Both the position numbers and the translations under genes were made by a program. A stretch of DNA of 64,000 bases from CAZKCI01 sp964584165 (lineage in GTDB: Bacteria > Auribacterota > Erginobacteria > Erginobacterales > CAZKCI01), in the NCBI GenBank assembly GCA_964584165.1, contig CAZOYW010000006.1, positions 1 through 64,000 of the forward strand, given 5' to 3'. Shown piece after piece: positions 40,485-49,727 of this stretch. The notes beneath the pieces are model-generated. The model saw only the letters and a list, made by a program, of their open reading frames with translations, was not told the origin of the DNA and searched no databases. The first letter of the stretch is position 1; the number at the start of each line of letters is the position of its first letter.

Positions 40485-41999
40485 ATGGGCCCCCCCCGCT
40501 TCGTTTCCCTGCTTCGCCGTCTCCCCCGCCGGTCCGTCTACTGGGCGCTGCTGCTAGCCGTGGCCGCCTACGTGGGTTTCGTGGTCTCGGACTACGATCG
40601 CTGCTGGATGTGCGTCGAGGTCTGGGAGCAGCACATCCCCAATGCGGTGAAAACGGGGCCACGGCTGGTAGCTGCCGATTTTTTGCGGGGATTCGAGAAC
40701 TCCCCCTATGTCATTCTCACCGGCGAATTGCGCCTCTCCTTCGTCTCCAACCTCCTCCAGCTGCTCAACGTCAAGTTCCGTCTCTGGCTGTTCCAGCACC
40801 TGCCGATCCATCCCAGCCTCTCCTTAACCTGGGTGCTGGTGGCACTGGTCTCGCCGCTGCTCGCATACCAGCTAGCCAAGGAGCTCTCCGATGCATCGGG
40901 AGCCTGGACGACGGTGCTGCTCTATTGCCTTACCACCGGCTTCCTTTCCGGGCTGACCTACTTTATGAAGCCGAGCAAATACCTGACCAATGTCTTCGCC
41001 CTTCTCTGCTTTTATCTCGCCGCCCGCCTGGTCCGGGTCTCCACCGGCGCACCCTCGTGGGGGCGGCGGCAGTGGATTCTCCTCGCCGCGCTGCTCGGGA
41101 GTATTTTTCTGTCCTTCTTCAGCGACGAGGCCACCTGGTTCGTCTACCTGTGTCTCCCGATCATGTTTCCCGCCCTCTTCTCCCGGCGGGGGAAACGAGG
41201 CTTGATCTGGGGGCTCTATTTATCGCTGGCGCTCTTCTTCGCCCTGACCGCCGTCTATCTGGCGCCGATCCTGGTCCGGCGTTTCGGGGGGGAGGAGATC
41301 AACTTCCTCTCGACGCTGCGAACCTATCAGGGGCTGAGAAAGGCCAGCCCCTGGGAGACCTTCCGGTTCCGCTATCTCATCGTCAACACCGTCAACCTCT
41401 TGCGCAGCCAGTTTCTGACCGGGATCCGGGCCCTGGATTACCTGTGGTTCCCGCTCGCCGGCTACCTCGTCTGGTTGGCGGCGCTGATGCCCCCCCCTCG
41501 GCGGCGTCTGGCCGGACGGATCGTCCTGACCATTGTCCTGTTCATCGTCTTTCAATCCTTTCTCCAGGCGCAGCATCCCGGGGTCCCCAGCCGGATCCTC
41601 AACTTCGCGTATTACTACGGAGTCCTCTTCTCCCTGCTCGCCGCCCTCCTCCTGGGGCTGCTCCTCTCCGGCTCCCCGCCCCGGCCCCTGCGGGCCGTCA
41701 ACACCGCTGTTCTGGTGCTGTTGATGGTCGTCTTCGCCGTCAATTTCCTCCGCATCCGTCCGGGCTACGAGACCTGGAACGATCCGGAAGGCCTGGACCG
41801 ACGCCGGGTCGACCGGGGCATGGTGATAACCTGCTGGCGCTACCGCGAGCGGCTGGACGAGCTGGAGAAGGACCACCCCGAGATCGCCCGGTGGCTGGAG
41901 GGGGAGACCTGGCTGAAAACGGAGTTGAGATACATACCCCGGCGTCTCCCCGCTCCGGGGGCCGGGGAGACAGGCGCCCCCGGAGAAGGAACCAAGTGA
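40485..41999 (+). CDS. Polytopic membrane protein of unknown function in a glycan operon
   Basis: I do not recognise a family. The 504-residue protein has about ten membrane segments, for example VYWALLLAVAAYVGFVVSDY, LTWVLVALVSPLLAYQL, TTVLLYCLTTGFLSGLTYF, LYLSLALFFALTAVYLAPIL and LLAALLLGLLLSGSP. A cytoplasmic or periplasmic tail of about 70 residues (RIRPGYETWNDPEGLDRRRV) closes it. The first loop has acidic and aromatic residues (DYDRCWMCVEVWEQH) as in GT-C enzymes, so it may be a glycosyltransferase or oligosaccharide carrier. It starts 2 bp after the oxidoreductase gene. Its stop overlaps the GTG start of the GT2 gene by three bases. Confidence 0.75.
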   Translation: MGPPRFVSLLRRLPRRSVYWALLLAVAAYVGFVVSDYDRCWMCVEVWEQHIPNAVKTGPRLVAADFLRGFENSPYVILTGELRLSFVSNLLQLLNVKFRLWLFQHLPIHPSLSLTWVLVALVSPLLAYQLAKELSDASGAWTTVLLYCLTTGFLSGLTYFMKPSKYLTNVFALLCFYLAARLVRVSTGAPSWGRRQWILLAALLGSIFLSFFSDEATWFVYLCLPIMFPALFSRRGKRGLIWGLYLSLALFFALTAVYLAPILVRRFGGEEINFLSTLRTYQGLRKASPWETFRFRYLIVNTVNLLRSQFLTGIRALDYLWFPLAGYLVWLAALMPPPRRRLAGRIVLTIVLFIVFQSFLQAQHPGVPSRILNFAYYYGVLFSLLAALLLGLLLSGSPPRPLRAVNTAVLVLLMVVFAVNFLRIRPGYETWNDPEGLDRRRVDRGMVITCWRYRERLDELEKDHPEIARWLEGETWLKTELRYIPRRLPAPGAGETGAPGEGTK

Positions 42000-43042
42000 A
42001 ATCACGCGACCAGGGGGGGGGCGGAACCAGGGCAGCCGCCGGCCGCCCCCTTTTCTCGATCGTCATCCCCGTTTACAACGCGGCCGAGACGCTCCCGGAG
42101 TGCCTGGCGAGCATCTACGCCTCCACCTTCGCCGATTTCGAGGTGATCGTCGTCGATGACGCCTCGAGCGACGGATCGGCCGCCGTCGCCCGTTCCTCCC
42201 CAGCCGCCCTCGTGAGCCTCCCCGTTAACCAGGGCCCCTCGCTGGCCCGAAACGCCGGAGCCGAGCGGGCGCGGGGCCGCTTCCTGCTCTTCACCGATGC
42301 CGATTGCCTCTTCGAGAAGGACCTCCTGGACCGGGCCCGCCGCCGGATCGAGGAGGAGGGGGCGGCCCTGTTCGGGGGCACCTACGACCCCCGTTCCGCC
42401 GAAGGAAACTTTTACGGCGACTTCCAGGCCCTCTACGATTTCTACCACGAGACGAAAGATCCCTGCGCTAACTACCTGGCCGCGCACCTGCTGGTGATCG
42501 AAATGGACCTCTTCCGTCGCGTGGGGGGATTCCACCGGGGGGAGTTCGTCGGCCGGGACGCCGGCTGCGAGGACCTTGACCTGAGCTATCGGCTCAAGCG
42601 CCTGGGGTGCCGACTCTCCGTCTATCCGGAGCTTAGGGTGAAGCACTACTTCGGGTTCGGCCTCTTTTCCTCCCTGCGGAATGCCGCCAAAAAGAGCTAC
42701 CTCTGGGCCCAGTTCCTCCTGGCGGAGAAGCTGCTGTTTTCCGACGCCGGCGTCGGATCCACCGAGCTGAAGGCGAACGCGGCCCTGGCGCTCCTCCTCC
42801 TCTTCGGCGCGGGGGCGGGCCTGGCCGGGCGGGCCGGGGGGTGGGCGGCGGCGGCCGGGCTGTTCGTTCTCATGCTCGCGATCAACCGGCGGTTCCTTTT
42901 GTTTGCCCTGAGGCAACGGGGGGCGCTTTTCGCCCTTCAGACGGCCCTCTACCTCCTAGTCCCCTACGCCCTGAGCGTGGGGGCGGGGGGATTCCTTCTC
43001 CTCTGCCAGGTCCCCTTCCGGCGGAGGCTTTGGAGAAAGTAG
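41996..43042 (+). CDS. Glycosyltransferase family 2 with C-terminal membrane anchor
   Basis: The 348-residue GT2 protein has FSIVIPVYNAAETLPECLAS, EVIVVDDASSDGSAAVA (nucleotide-binding DD), LLFTDADCLFEKDLL (the DxD-like motif) and GAALFGGTYDP. EFVGRDAGCEDLDLSYRLKR holds the acidic catalytic ED, as in family GT2 enzymes. Two or three C-terminal membrane helices (ALALLLLFGAGAGLAG, AAAAGLFVLMLAINR and a final one) anchor it. The sugar donor and acceptor are unknown. The start is GTG at 41996, overlapping the upstream membrane protein; the earlier in-frame part is not coding. It is followed after 7 bp by a SPASM gene. Confidence 0.88.
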   Translation: MKSRDQGGGGTRAAAGRPLFSIVIPVYNAAETLPECLASIYASTFADFEVIVVDDASSDGSAAVARSSPAALVSLPVNQGPSLARNAGAERARGRFLLFTDADCLFEKDLLDRARRRIEEEGAALFGGTYDPRSAEGNFYGDFQALYDFYHETKDPCANYLAAHLLVIEMDLFRRVGGFHRGEFVGRDAGCEDLDLSYRLKRLGCRLSVYPELRVKHYFGFGLFSSLRNAAKKSYLWAQFLLAEKLLFSDAGVGSTELKANAALALLLLFGAGAGLAGRAGGWAAAAGLFVLMLAINRRFLLFALRQRGALFALQTALYLLVPYALSVGAGGFLLLCQVPFRRRLWRK

Positions 43043-43049
43043 GCGGGCC

Positions 43050-44186
43050 ATGATGTACAGCCCCTTGCGCTTCCTGCCCCGGATCCTGCGGAAGGGGCGA
43101 GCGCCATTGCATCTCACCTATTTCATCACCTCCCGCTGCAACTCCCGCTGCGGCTTCTGCTTCTACCGGAAAGAGGACCAAGCACCGGGGGTCGAGCTCG
43201 GCGCCGGCGAGGCGGAGCGGATCGCCCGCGCCTATCCGGGGAACCTCCTCTGGCTCCTCCTCTCCGGCGGGGAGCCCTTCCTCCACCCGGAGATCTCCGC
43301 GATCTGCCGGGCCTTTTACCTCCACACCCGGCCTACCTTCATCGTCATCCCCACCAACTGCCTCCAGCCACGGGTGATCGAAGCAACGGTGGACCGGATC
43401 GCCCGGGAGTGTCCGCGCTCGCAGGTGGTGATCAAGGCCTCGCTCGACGGCTGGGGAGCAGACCATGACCGCCTCCGTGGCGTGGAAGGGAACTTCGAAC
43501 TGTTTCGGGAGACCGTGGAACGGGTCGGGGCGCTAAAGGTCGGGCGGCGGAACCTCTCCCTGGGCGTCAACACGGTCATCCTTCCCCAAAACCTAGATCT
43601 CCTCTCCGACCTGCGCCGGGAGGTCAGGAAATTGCCGCGCGTGGACTACCACAATTTCTCACTGGTAAGGGGCTCTGCGGCAACGGAGGAGTTGAAGGAG
43701 ATCGATCCGGAGAGCTACCGGCGCCTGGGCGGGGATCTGGAAGCCGAGGCGCGGAGGGGAGAAGGCGGCAAGGGGAGCTTTTTCGGGGCCCAGCTGAAGG
43801 CCGCCCAGGATATCCGGCAGCGGGAGCTGGTGTACCGGGTGCTGGCGACGGGGAAGCGGCAGATCCCCTGTTACGCCGGCCGCCTGAACCTGGTCCTGAA
43901 CGAAACGGGCGACATCTATCCCTGCGAGATGCTCCCCTGGAAGCTCGGCAACGCCAGGGAGGAAGGCTACGACCTCGGCAAAATCCTCTCCGGCCCCCGG
44001 ACAGCCGAGTGCCTGAGAGCGATCGCGGAGGGGAACGCGGTCTGCGACCGCTGCACCAACGAGTGCTACTTCATCACCAACATACTGTTCAACCCGCGCC
44101 AGGCCGCCGCCGCCCTGGGCCTCGCCGCCCGGATCCTCATCGGCGGAGCGGCGCGCGGAGCAAGGCCGCGGACTCGGCAGAGTTGA
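43050..44186 (+). CDS. Radical SAM/SPASM domain protein
   Basis: The 378-residue protein has a short basic N-terminus and the cluster motif TSRCNSRCGFCFYRKED (C-x3-C-x2-C), then LLLSGGEPFLHPEI, VIPTNCL and VIKASLDGWGADHDRLRG. The SPASM region has CYAGRLNLVLNETGDIYPCEM, LGNAREEGYDLGKIL and C-D-R-C-TNECY for two auxiliary clusters. As the last member of the oxidoreductase-membrane-GT2 operon, it probably acts on a glycan or lipid intermediate. No precursor peptide was found. It follows the GT2 gene by 7 bp. See also 10965 and 53736, which share the basic N-terminal extension. Confidence 0.88.
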   Translation: MMYSPLRFLPRILRKGRAPLHLTYFITSRCNSRCGFCFYRKEDQAPGVELGAGEAERIARAYPGNLLWLLLSGGEPFLHPEISAICRAFYLHTRPTFIVIPTNCLQPRVIEATVDRIARECPRSQVVIKASLDGWGADHDRLRGVEGNFELFRETVERVGALKVGRRNLSLGVNTVILPQNLDLLSDLRREVRKLPRVDYHNFSLVRGSAATEELKEIDPESYRRLGGDLEAEARRGEGGKGSFFGAQLKAAQDIRQRELVYRVLATGKRQIPCYAGRLNLVLNETGDIYPCEMLPWKLGNAREEGYDLGKILSGPRTAECLRAIAEGNAVCDRCTNECYFITNILFNPRQAAAALGLAARILIGGAARGARPRTRQS

Positions 44187-44251
44187 AATCGGGGGGCAGT
44201 AAGGCTATATTGTTGAAGTTCGCAGTGGCGGAGACGCGCCGGACAGCTCCC

Positions 44252-46165
44252 ATGAAATCCAGGCCGAGGATCCGCTCCGAGTGCTTGCTCGCTTTCAGTC
44301 TCCTCGCCGCCCTCCTCCCCGGCTTCGCCTGCCGCCCGAAAGCTCCGCCAGCCGACCGGCCCAATATCTTCATCGCCTTGCTGGACGGGGCGCGGGCCGA
44401 TCATTTCTCCTCGTACGGTTACCCGCTTCCCACCACCCCCCGGATCGACGAGATCGCCCGGAGGGGCGTCCTCTTCCTTGCGGCCTTCGCCCCCGACACC
44501 GTGACCCGAACCTCCCTGCCCCGCATCCTTTCGTCCCGCTATTTCAGCAAGGACATGTTCGGAGTCGACGGGCACCGCTGGGGGATCTGGCGGGAGGACC
44601 CCACCACCATCTTCCAGGATTTCGACCGCGAGGAGATCTCGCTTCCCGAGGTCCTCTCCGCCCAGGGCTACCGAACGATGCTGATCACCAATCACAAGGC
44701 GATCACGCCGATGGAGTTCGGACGGCTCTTCGACGAGGTCATCGTCGTTCCTTATCCGGAGAACCGGCCCCCGGACGAGGAAACGGCCGCCCGGGCGCTC
44801 GCCTGGATCGCGGAAAACCGGGACCGGCCGTTTTTCGTCCTCTACCACGTCATGTCTCCGCATCATCCCTATCCGGCCAAGGCGGAGGACTCCGAGTTCA
44901 CGGGCGGGGAGGATCCGGCGCGGGTCAAATGGGTGAAGACCGAGGCGATCGAGTCCCTGAGCGAGCTTTCCGACGGCTGGACCGCGGACGACCGGCGCAT
45001 CCTGCGCGGGCTCTACGACGGGAACCTCCGGCATACCGACAACTGGGTGGGGAAGATTTTCGATCGGCTGGGCGAATGGGGCCTGAAAGACCGGACCATC
45101 TTCGTCATCACCGCGGACCACGGCATGAACCTCGGCGAGCACCGCCGCATCCACCTGGGCGGCGACGCGTTCCAGTCGATCGCCCACGTCCCCTTGATCA
45201 TGGCCTGGCCATCGCGCCTTCCCTCCGGCGTCCGCGTCTCCGGGCTGGTGGAGCTGATCGACCTCATGCCCACCCTCCTGGAACTGGCTGGCCGCGATCT
45301 CCCTCGGGGGAAAACGATGGACGGCGGCAGCCTCGCGCCTTTCATCCGCAATCCCGACCAGGGGAAGGAGGCGGTCTTCTCGGGAAGGGGGATACGGACG
45401 CCGCGCTGGCTCTATTTCCCCGCGGGGGACGAAGAAGACGAGAGCGAGCTCCTTTTCGATCTCCAAGCCGATCCGGACGAGACCGCCGATCTGGCCGAAC
45501 GCGACCCGCGGACGGCCGCGACCCTGGCCGAGCGCCGGCGGCTTTCCCTCGAACCCTTCCGTAGACGCTTCGAGTCCGCCCGCCGGAAGACCCCCCCCGA
45601 CTACGCCTTTTACCTCCTCCCCGAGATGTTCTCCATCACCCCGGAGGGATCTTACGCCGTCTCGGACAAGTGGCGCCGGACCAGGACCGTGCTCGAGAAA
45701 GAGGCGCCGACCAAGCCCTGGCTCCTGCACCGGGAGATGATCCACGGCGGCCTCTTCCGGATCCCTAAAAACGGGGCGGCCACTCCCCTGCGGATGACCG
45801 TCGCCGTCCCCAGCGGCGACTATCGCGTTTCCCTCCTCCTGGATACTCCGGAGAACCCGCCGGACAATCCCGGGGCGATCGGCCTGCGCTATCGCTTCGA
45901 TCCTTCCGGAGACTATCTCCTCCCCGCCGGGATCGAGCCTTTCGGAAGGGGGGAACGCCCCTACTTCTACCTCGACCTGGGCGAAACCTCCGTCCGCGAC
46001 GATCGTTTCCGGGTCGAGATCGATTTCGCCCCCCCCGGCGACGAGCCCTACATCATCCGGCACGTCAAGTTCGTCCCCGCCGGGGCGGCGGAAAGCGGCG
46101 GCCAGAACGCGGCGCGGGAGGCGGAAGAGCGGAAGCAGGCGCTGAAGAAGCTCGGCTACGATTGA
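44252..46165 (+). CDS. Sulfatase-like (alkaline phosphatase superfamily) lipoprotein
   Basis: The 637-residue protein has a signal peptide with a lipobox (LLPGFAC) and an AP-superfamily domain starting PNIFIALLDGARADHFSSYG. FVITADHGMNLGEH carries the DH metal ligands, and PHHPY and HLGGDAFQSIAHVPLIM the others. The position where sulfatases have C/S-x-P-x-R reads TSLPRIL, so no formylglycine can form. The C-terminal domain (about 450-637) is a beta-type addition and ends in QALKKLGYD. It may be a hydrolase or phospho-group transferase working on a surface glycan. It starts 65 bp after the SPASM gene. Activity unproven. Confidence 0.85.
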   Translation: MKSRPRIRSECLLAFSLLAALLPGFACRPKAPPADRPNIFIALLDGARADHFSSYGYPLPTTPRIDEIARRGVLFLAAFAPDTVTRTSLPRILSSRYFSKDMFGVDGHRWGIWREDPTTIFQDFDREEISLPEVLSAQGYRTMLITNHKAITPMEFGRLFDEVIVVPYPENRPPDEETAARALAWIAENRDRPFFVLYHVMSPHHPYPAKAEDSEFTGGEDPARVKWVKTEAIESLSELSDGWTADDRRILRGLYDGNLRHTDNWVGKIFDRLGEWGLKDRTIFVITADHGMNLGEHRRIHLGGDAFQSIAHVPLIMAWPSRLPSGVRVSGLVELIDLMPTLLELAGRDLPRGKTMDGGSLAPFIRNPDQGKEAVFSGRGIRTPRWLYFPAGDEEDESELLFDLQADPDETADLAERDPRTAATLAERRRLSLEPFRRRFESARRKTPPDYAFYLLPEMFSITPEGSYAVSDKWRRTRTVLEKEAPTKPWLLHREMIHGGLFRIPKNGAATPLRMTVAVPSGDYRVSLLLDTPENPPDNPGAIGLRYRFDPSGDYLLPAGIEPFGRGERPYFYLDLGETSVRDDRFRVEIDFAPPGDEPYIIRHVKFVPAGAAESGGQNAAREAEERKQALKKLGYD

Positions 46166-46208
46166 GCCGGAGAGGGGATCGGCTTGACGGGCGGAGACCT
46201 TCGTCCCC

Positions 46209-49200
46209 CTACTTGTCGTATCCCAACGCCTTCAGTTGCTTGAGCAAATGGAGGGACACCGGGGTGGGGGAGGGCGCCGCCGCGGCCCGCGGGACGTCGG
46301 AAATGATCCAATCCAAGTACATCTTCTTCTCGCCCCTGATCTCCCGGGCCCTTTTCCGCAACCGGTCCGCCGCCTCCGGGCGGGCCGAGACGAGATCGGC
46401 CGCCTCGTCCGGGTCCGCCGCGAGATCGAAAAGGTGCTCCTGCAGCCTCACGTGGCGGGGATCCCACTCCCGGCAGTAGGAGAAGCCTCCCTCCTCCAGG
46501 CGGATCCGGCTCAGGTCGATGGAATAGCTGACCAGGGTCGGCCGGTAGGAGCCCCGGCCGGCGAGCAGGGGAAGAAAGGACACCCCCTGACGGCGGGGAA
46601 GAGCGGGCAGGCCCGCCCAGTCGCAGATTGTGGGGATCAGGTCGATCAGGCGGACGGTTTCGGCGATCTCGCGGCCGGCGAAAAGTCCCCCGGGAAACTT
46701 GACGATCAGGGGGACGCGGAGGTGCTCGATGAAGAGGCGCCCGTGGCAGCGGCTCTGGTGCTCGTAGAACTCCTGCCCGTGGTCGGCCAAGACCGCGATC
46801 AGAGCCTTGTCGTATATACCTTCCTTGGCCAGGAGCTCCCGCAGTCGGCGGAAGAGGTCGTCGGCGACGGCCACGCCGCCATCGTAGAGCTGGAGCGCGT
46901 GATCCCGGTGGTCGGGTCGGGAGAGGTCGATCCCCTTCCAGAAGGACTTGACTATATCCGCCCCGTTCTTGCCTAAGCCCTCCAGGCCGGTCGGAAGGCC
47001 GGGGACGGGGCGGCGAAGAAAGCGCCGGCGGATTTCCGGGGGACCGAAGACATAGGGGTCGTGGCAGTAGTTGTGATGGATAAAGAGGAAGAGTGGCTTT
47101 CCGCGGGCGCGGCTCTCCCCGATCGCGGCCGCGATGTCGGCGGGCAAGGCCCCGGGGACGAGGCGGAGGTGGTCGAACGAATCCCGGAAAAGATCGAAGC
47201 CGCGGGCGAAGCCGAGTGAGCCGTCGAGCTCGGCCCCGCCGTGCACCGCCGCCGTGAAATATCCGTTGGCCCGGAGAAGCTCGGCATAGGTGGCGATCTT
47301 CGCGGGAAGGCTGTTGGCCCGCTGGCGGATGCCGACGCCCAGGTTTCGCACCAGGTTGACATCGGGCATCAGGGCGGTCAGGAGCGACATGTAGGAGGGA
47401 GCGGAGGTCGGACACTGGCTGAGCACGCGCCGGAAGAGCACGCCCTCTCGGGCGAGCTCGTCGAGGGCGGGGCTGGTCGGGCTCGGATTCCCATAGCAGG
47501 AGAGGCGGTCGGGGCGCAGGGCGTCGATCGAGAGCAGTACGATGTCGGGAAAGCCCGCGGGGGGAGACGAGCCGGCGACCGGGACCGGGGGGGCGGGCGA
47601 GGGCGGGCGGACCGGCGCGCCGTTTTCGGAACAGTGCTTCCAACCGATGTAGGCCCGGACGTCGGAGGGGTCGAGGTCGACCGCCGCGCGGAAGGAGCCG
47701 GCGGCGCGGGTCACGTCGCCGCGGGCGAGATAAATCTCCCCCTCTTCGAGGATCGCCTCCAGGCCGTCGGGTTCCCGCCGGCGGGCTTCCGCCGCCAATC
47801 CCGCGGCCCGGTCGAGATTCCCCCGTTCCCGGAAAAACCGGGAAAGGTGAACAAGGTCGGCGGCGCCGGGCGCGCCGAGCGACAGGAACCGCTCGAAATA
47901 CCGCTCCGCCTCCTGGAAATGTTCCATCCCCTCCTCGGAGTAGCCCAAACCGAGCAGGGCGGAGGGGTTCTCGGGATCGGCGGCGAGCACGCGGGAGAAC
48001 AGCTCGGACGCCGTCTGAAAATCGTCGACCTCATAGCAGGCATAGGCCGATTGGATCATCCAGTCGGCTTCGCCGGGGCGGCGGGCCGGACCCGGGAGAA
48101 CAGCGCCGGCCCGCGGGACGAGCCGGGCTTCCGGGGGCACCTCTCGGAAGGCGAAATAGCCGTCCCGCCAATCCGTGAAATAGCTCCGGTCCGCCAGCAT
48201 CTCCAGACCCGCTCCGAAGTAGTGGTTGAAGATCGCCCGAAAGGTGTTGGCCGGCGTGATCCCGGGGTAGAGGGCCTTCTCTCCGCCGTCGGGCAGATGG
48301 TAGGCGTTCAGGATCGAGAGCCCCTCCCGCACGTTCGACTTCTCGAACTCGCAGAAGACATACTCCGAACGGGGCCCGTGATCGGCCTGCAGGATGATGA
48401 TGGGCGGCCGGGAAGACCGCCGGAGAAGCCCGTCCACCATCTCGAGCACCTTCCGGTTCATGAACTTCAGCTGGCGGACGTAGCGCTCCCGGTACTCCTC
48501 CCGGCTGATCCCCAGGCGGTCGAGGAATCCCGCGGCGTCCCCCGACAGGAAATAATCGGCCAGCTGCACCGGCTCGCCGTTCTCGCCGAAGACAAACGGC
48601 GGGTGCGGGGCGCCGAGGTGGGCGAAGACGAAGAGCGGCCCGGGCAGGAGCGCGGTCTCGGGGATCTCCTCCAGGGCGAAAAGGATCCTCTGCCGGTGGC
48701 GCCGATATTGGGCGCTCTCCCCCCCCAGCAAGGCGAGCAGGGGCGGCAGGGGGGTGGCGTTGATCAGTTCGTTCTGGAACTCGGACGGCGACCAGCCGCA
48801 GGAGAAGTAGAGGTCGGCGGCCCGGAGCTCGGTCTTGTCGTAGCCGCTGGAAAAGGCCGCGAAGCGGTAGCCCAGACCCCGGAGCGAGGCCGCCGTCCGG
48901 TTGTTGAGGAGCAGAGACCGGGGATAGCCGATCTTGCTCGCCCGGAACCTTTTTTCATCCAGATACGACCAGTTGAGCGAGGAGGCGAGGCTGATCAGGC
49001 TCAGGTCGTAGTTCGACCGGGCCCGCTCGGCGACATAGAAACCCCGGGACTTCAGGGCGTCCAGGAACTCGGAGTTGTCGAACCCGTAGACCTCCCGGAG
49101 GATGTCGCCGCGGGCGTAGGCGTCGAGAATGACGTAGTAGACGTTGGGCAACCCTCCACCCCCCTCGGGCGGGCGAAGCGGGACGGGGGGAAGGGCGACG

Positions 49201-49664
49201 GCGGGACCGGCCCGCTCGGCCCGGATCGCCTGGCGGGCGATCCCGAGGAGGGGAAGACCGACCAGCACCAAGCCGACGACGGTGAAGACGGCCGTCCAGG
49301 AGGAGAGGCGGCCGCGGAAGCGGCGGCCGGCCAGGAAGAGCGCGGCGAAAACGGCCGCCCAGAGGGGGAGCAGAAAGCGGTGGCCGCCGACCCGGATCCC
49401 GGCGACCGTCCATTCCTGGGCCAGCTCGTGAAAGCGCCCGTAGGAAAAGAAGAGGAGGAGCAGGAGGGAAACCGTCGCCGCGGCGAACGCCCGGTCCTTC
49501 AGGATCAGGCGACCGGCCAGGAAGAGAACGCCGGCCAGGAGCGCGAGGAGAGCGAGCGGAAGCGGCAGTTCGGACGCCTCTATCTCCTGAAAGTTCCGGG
49601 AGTAAAGAAAAAGCGCCGGCGCCCAGGCGAAAAGAAAAGGGTGGAAGATCGGTCTCGGCCTCAT
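46209..49664 (-). CDS. Giant fusion: membrane domain, AP-superfamily domain, TPR, second AP-superfamily domain
   Basis: The 1151-residue protein has about four or five membrane helices (residues about 10-150). A first alkaline-phosphatase-superfamily domain (about 170-530) has YYVILDAYARGD, LSLISLASSLNW and IIILQADHGPRSE. A TPR region (about 555-690) includes DDFQTASELFSRVLAADPEN. A second AP-superfamily domain (about 705-1151) has IVLLSIDALRPDRLSCYG, TSAPSYMSLLTA and VLADHGQEFYEHQ. Neither domain shows C-x-P-x-R. The first resembles membrane phosphoethanolamine/glycerol-phosphate transferase-like sulfatases, the second resembles soluble sulfatases. The ATG at 49664 lies upstream of the helices. 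I know of no established protein with this order. Function is likely on surface glycans. Confidence 0.85.
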   Translation of the reverse strand: MRPRPIFHPFLFAWAPALFLYSRNFQEIEASELPLPLALLALLAGVLFLAGRLILKDRAFAAATVSLLLLLFFSYGRFHELAQEWTVAGIRVGGHRFLLPLWAAVFAALFLAGRRFRGRLSSWTAVFTVVGLVLVGLPLLGIARQAIRAERAGPAVALPPVPLRPPEGGGGLPNVYYVILDAYARGDILREVYGFDNSEFLDALKSRGFYVAERARSNYDLSLISLASSLNWSYLDEKRFRASKIGYPRSLLLNNRTAASLRGLGYRFAAFSSGYDKTELRAADLYFSCGWSPSEFQNELINATPLPPLLALLGGESAQYRRHRQRILFALEEIPETALLPGPLFVFAHLGAPHPPFVFGENGEPVQLADYFLSGDAAGFLDRLGISREEYRERYVRQLKFMNRKVLEMVDGLLRRSSRPPIIILQADHGPRSEYVFCEFEKSNVREGLSILNAYHLPDGGEKALYPGITPANTFRAIFNHYFGAGLEMLADRSYFTDWRDGYFAFREVPPEARLVPRAGAVLPGPARRPGEADWMIQSAYACYEVDDFQTASELFSRVLAADPENPSALLGLGYSEEGMEHFQEAERYFERFLSLGAPGAADLVHLSRFFRERGNLDRAAGLAAEARRREPDGLEAILEEGEIYLARGDVTRAAGSFRAAVDLDPSDVRAYIGWKHCSENGAPVRPPSPAPPVPVAGSSPPAGFPDIVLLSIDALRPDRLSCYGNPSPTSPALDELAREGVLFRRVLSQCPTSAPSYMSLLTALMPDVNLVRNLGVGIRQRANSLPAKIATYAELLRANGYFTAAVHGGAELDGSLGFARGFDLFRDSFDHLRLVPGALPADIAAAIGESRARGKPLFLFIHHNYCHDPYVFGPPEIRRRFLRRPVPGLPTGLEGLGKNGADIVKSFWKGIDLSRPDHRDHALQLYDGGVAVADDLFRRLRELLAKEGIYDKALIAVLADHGQEFYEHQSRCHGRLFIEHLRVPLIVKFPGGLFAGREIAETVRLIDLIPTICDWAGLPALPRRQGVSFLPLLAGRGSYRPTLVSYSIDLSRIRLEEGGFSYCREWDPRHVRLQEHLFDLAADPDEAADLVSARPEAADRLRKRAREIRGEKKMYLDWIISDVPRAAAAPSPTPVSLHLLKQLKALGYDK

Positions 49665-49727
49665 CGCGGATCGGATCGGCCCTGCATCATGTAAATGAGA
49701 CCGTCCGTCGGATCGGTTGCCCGCTTC

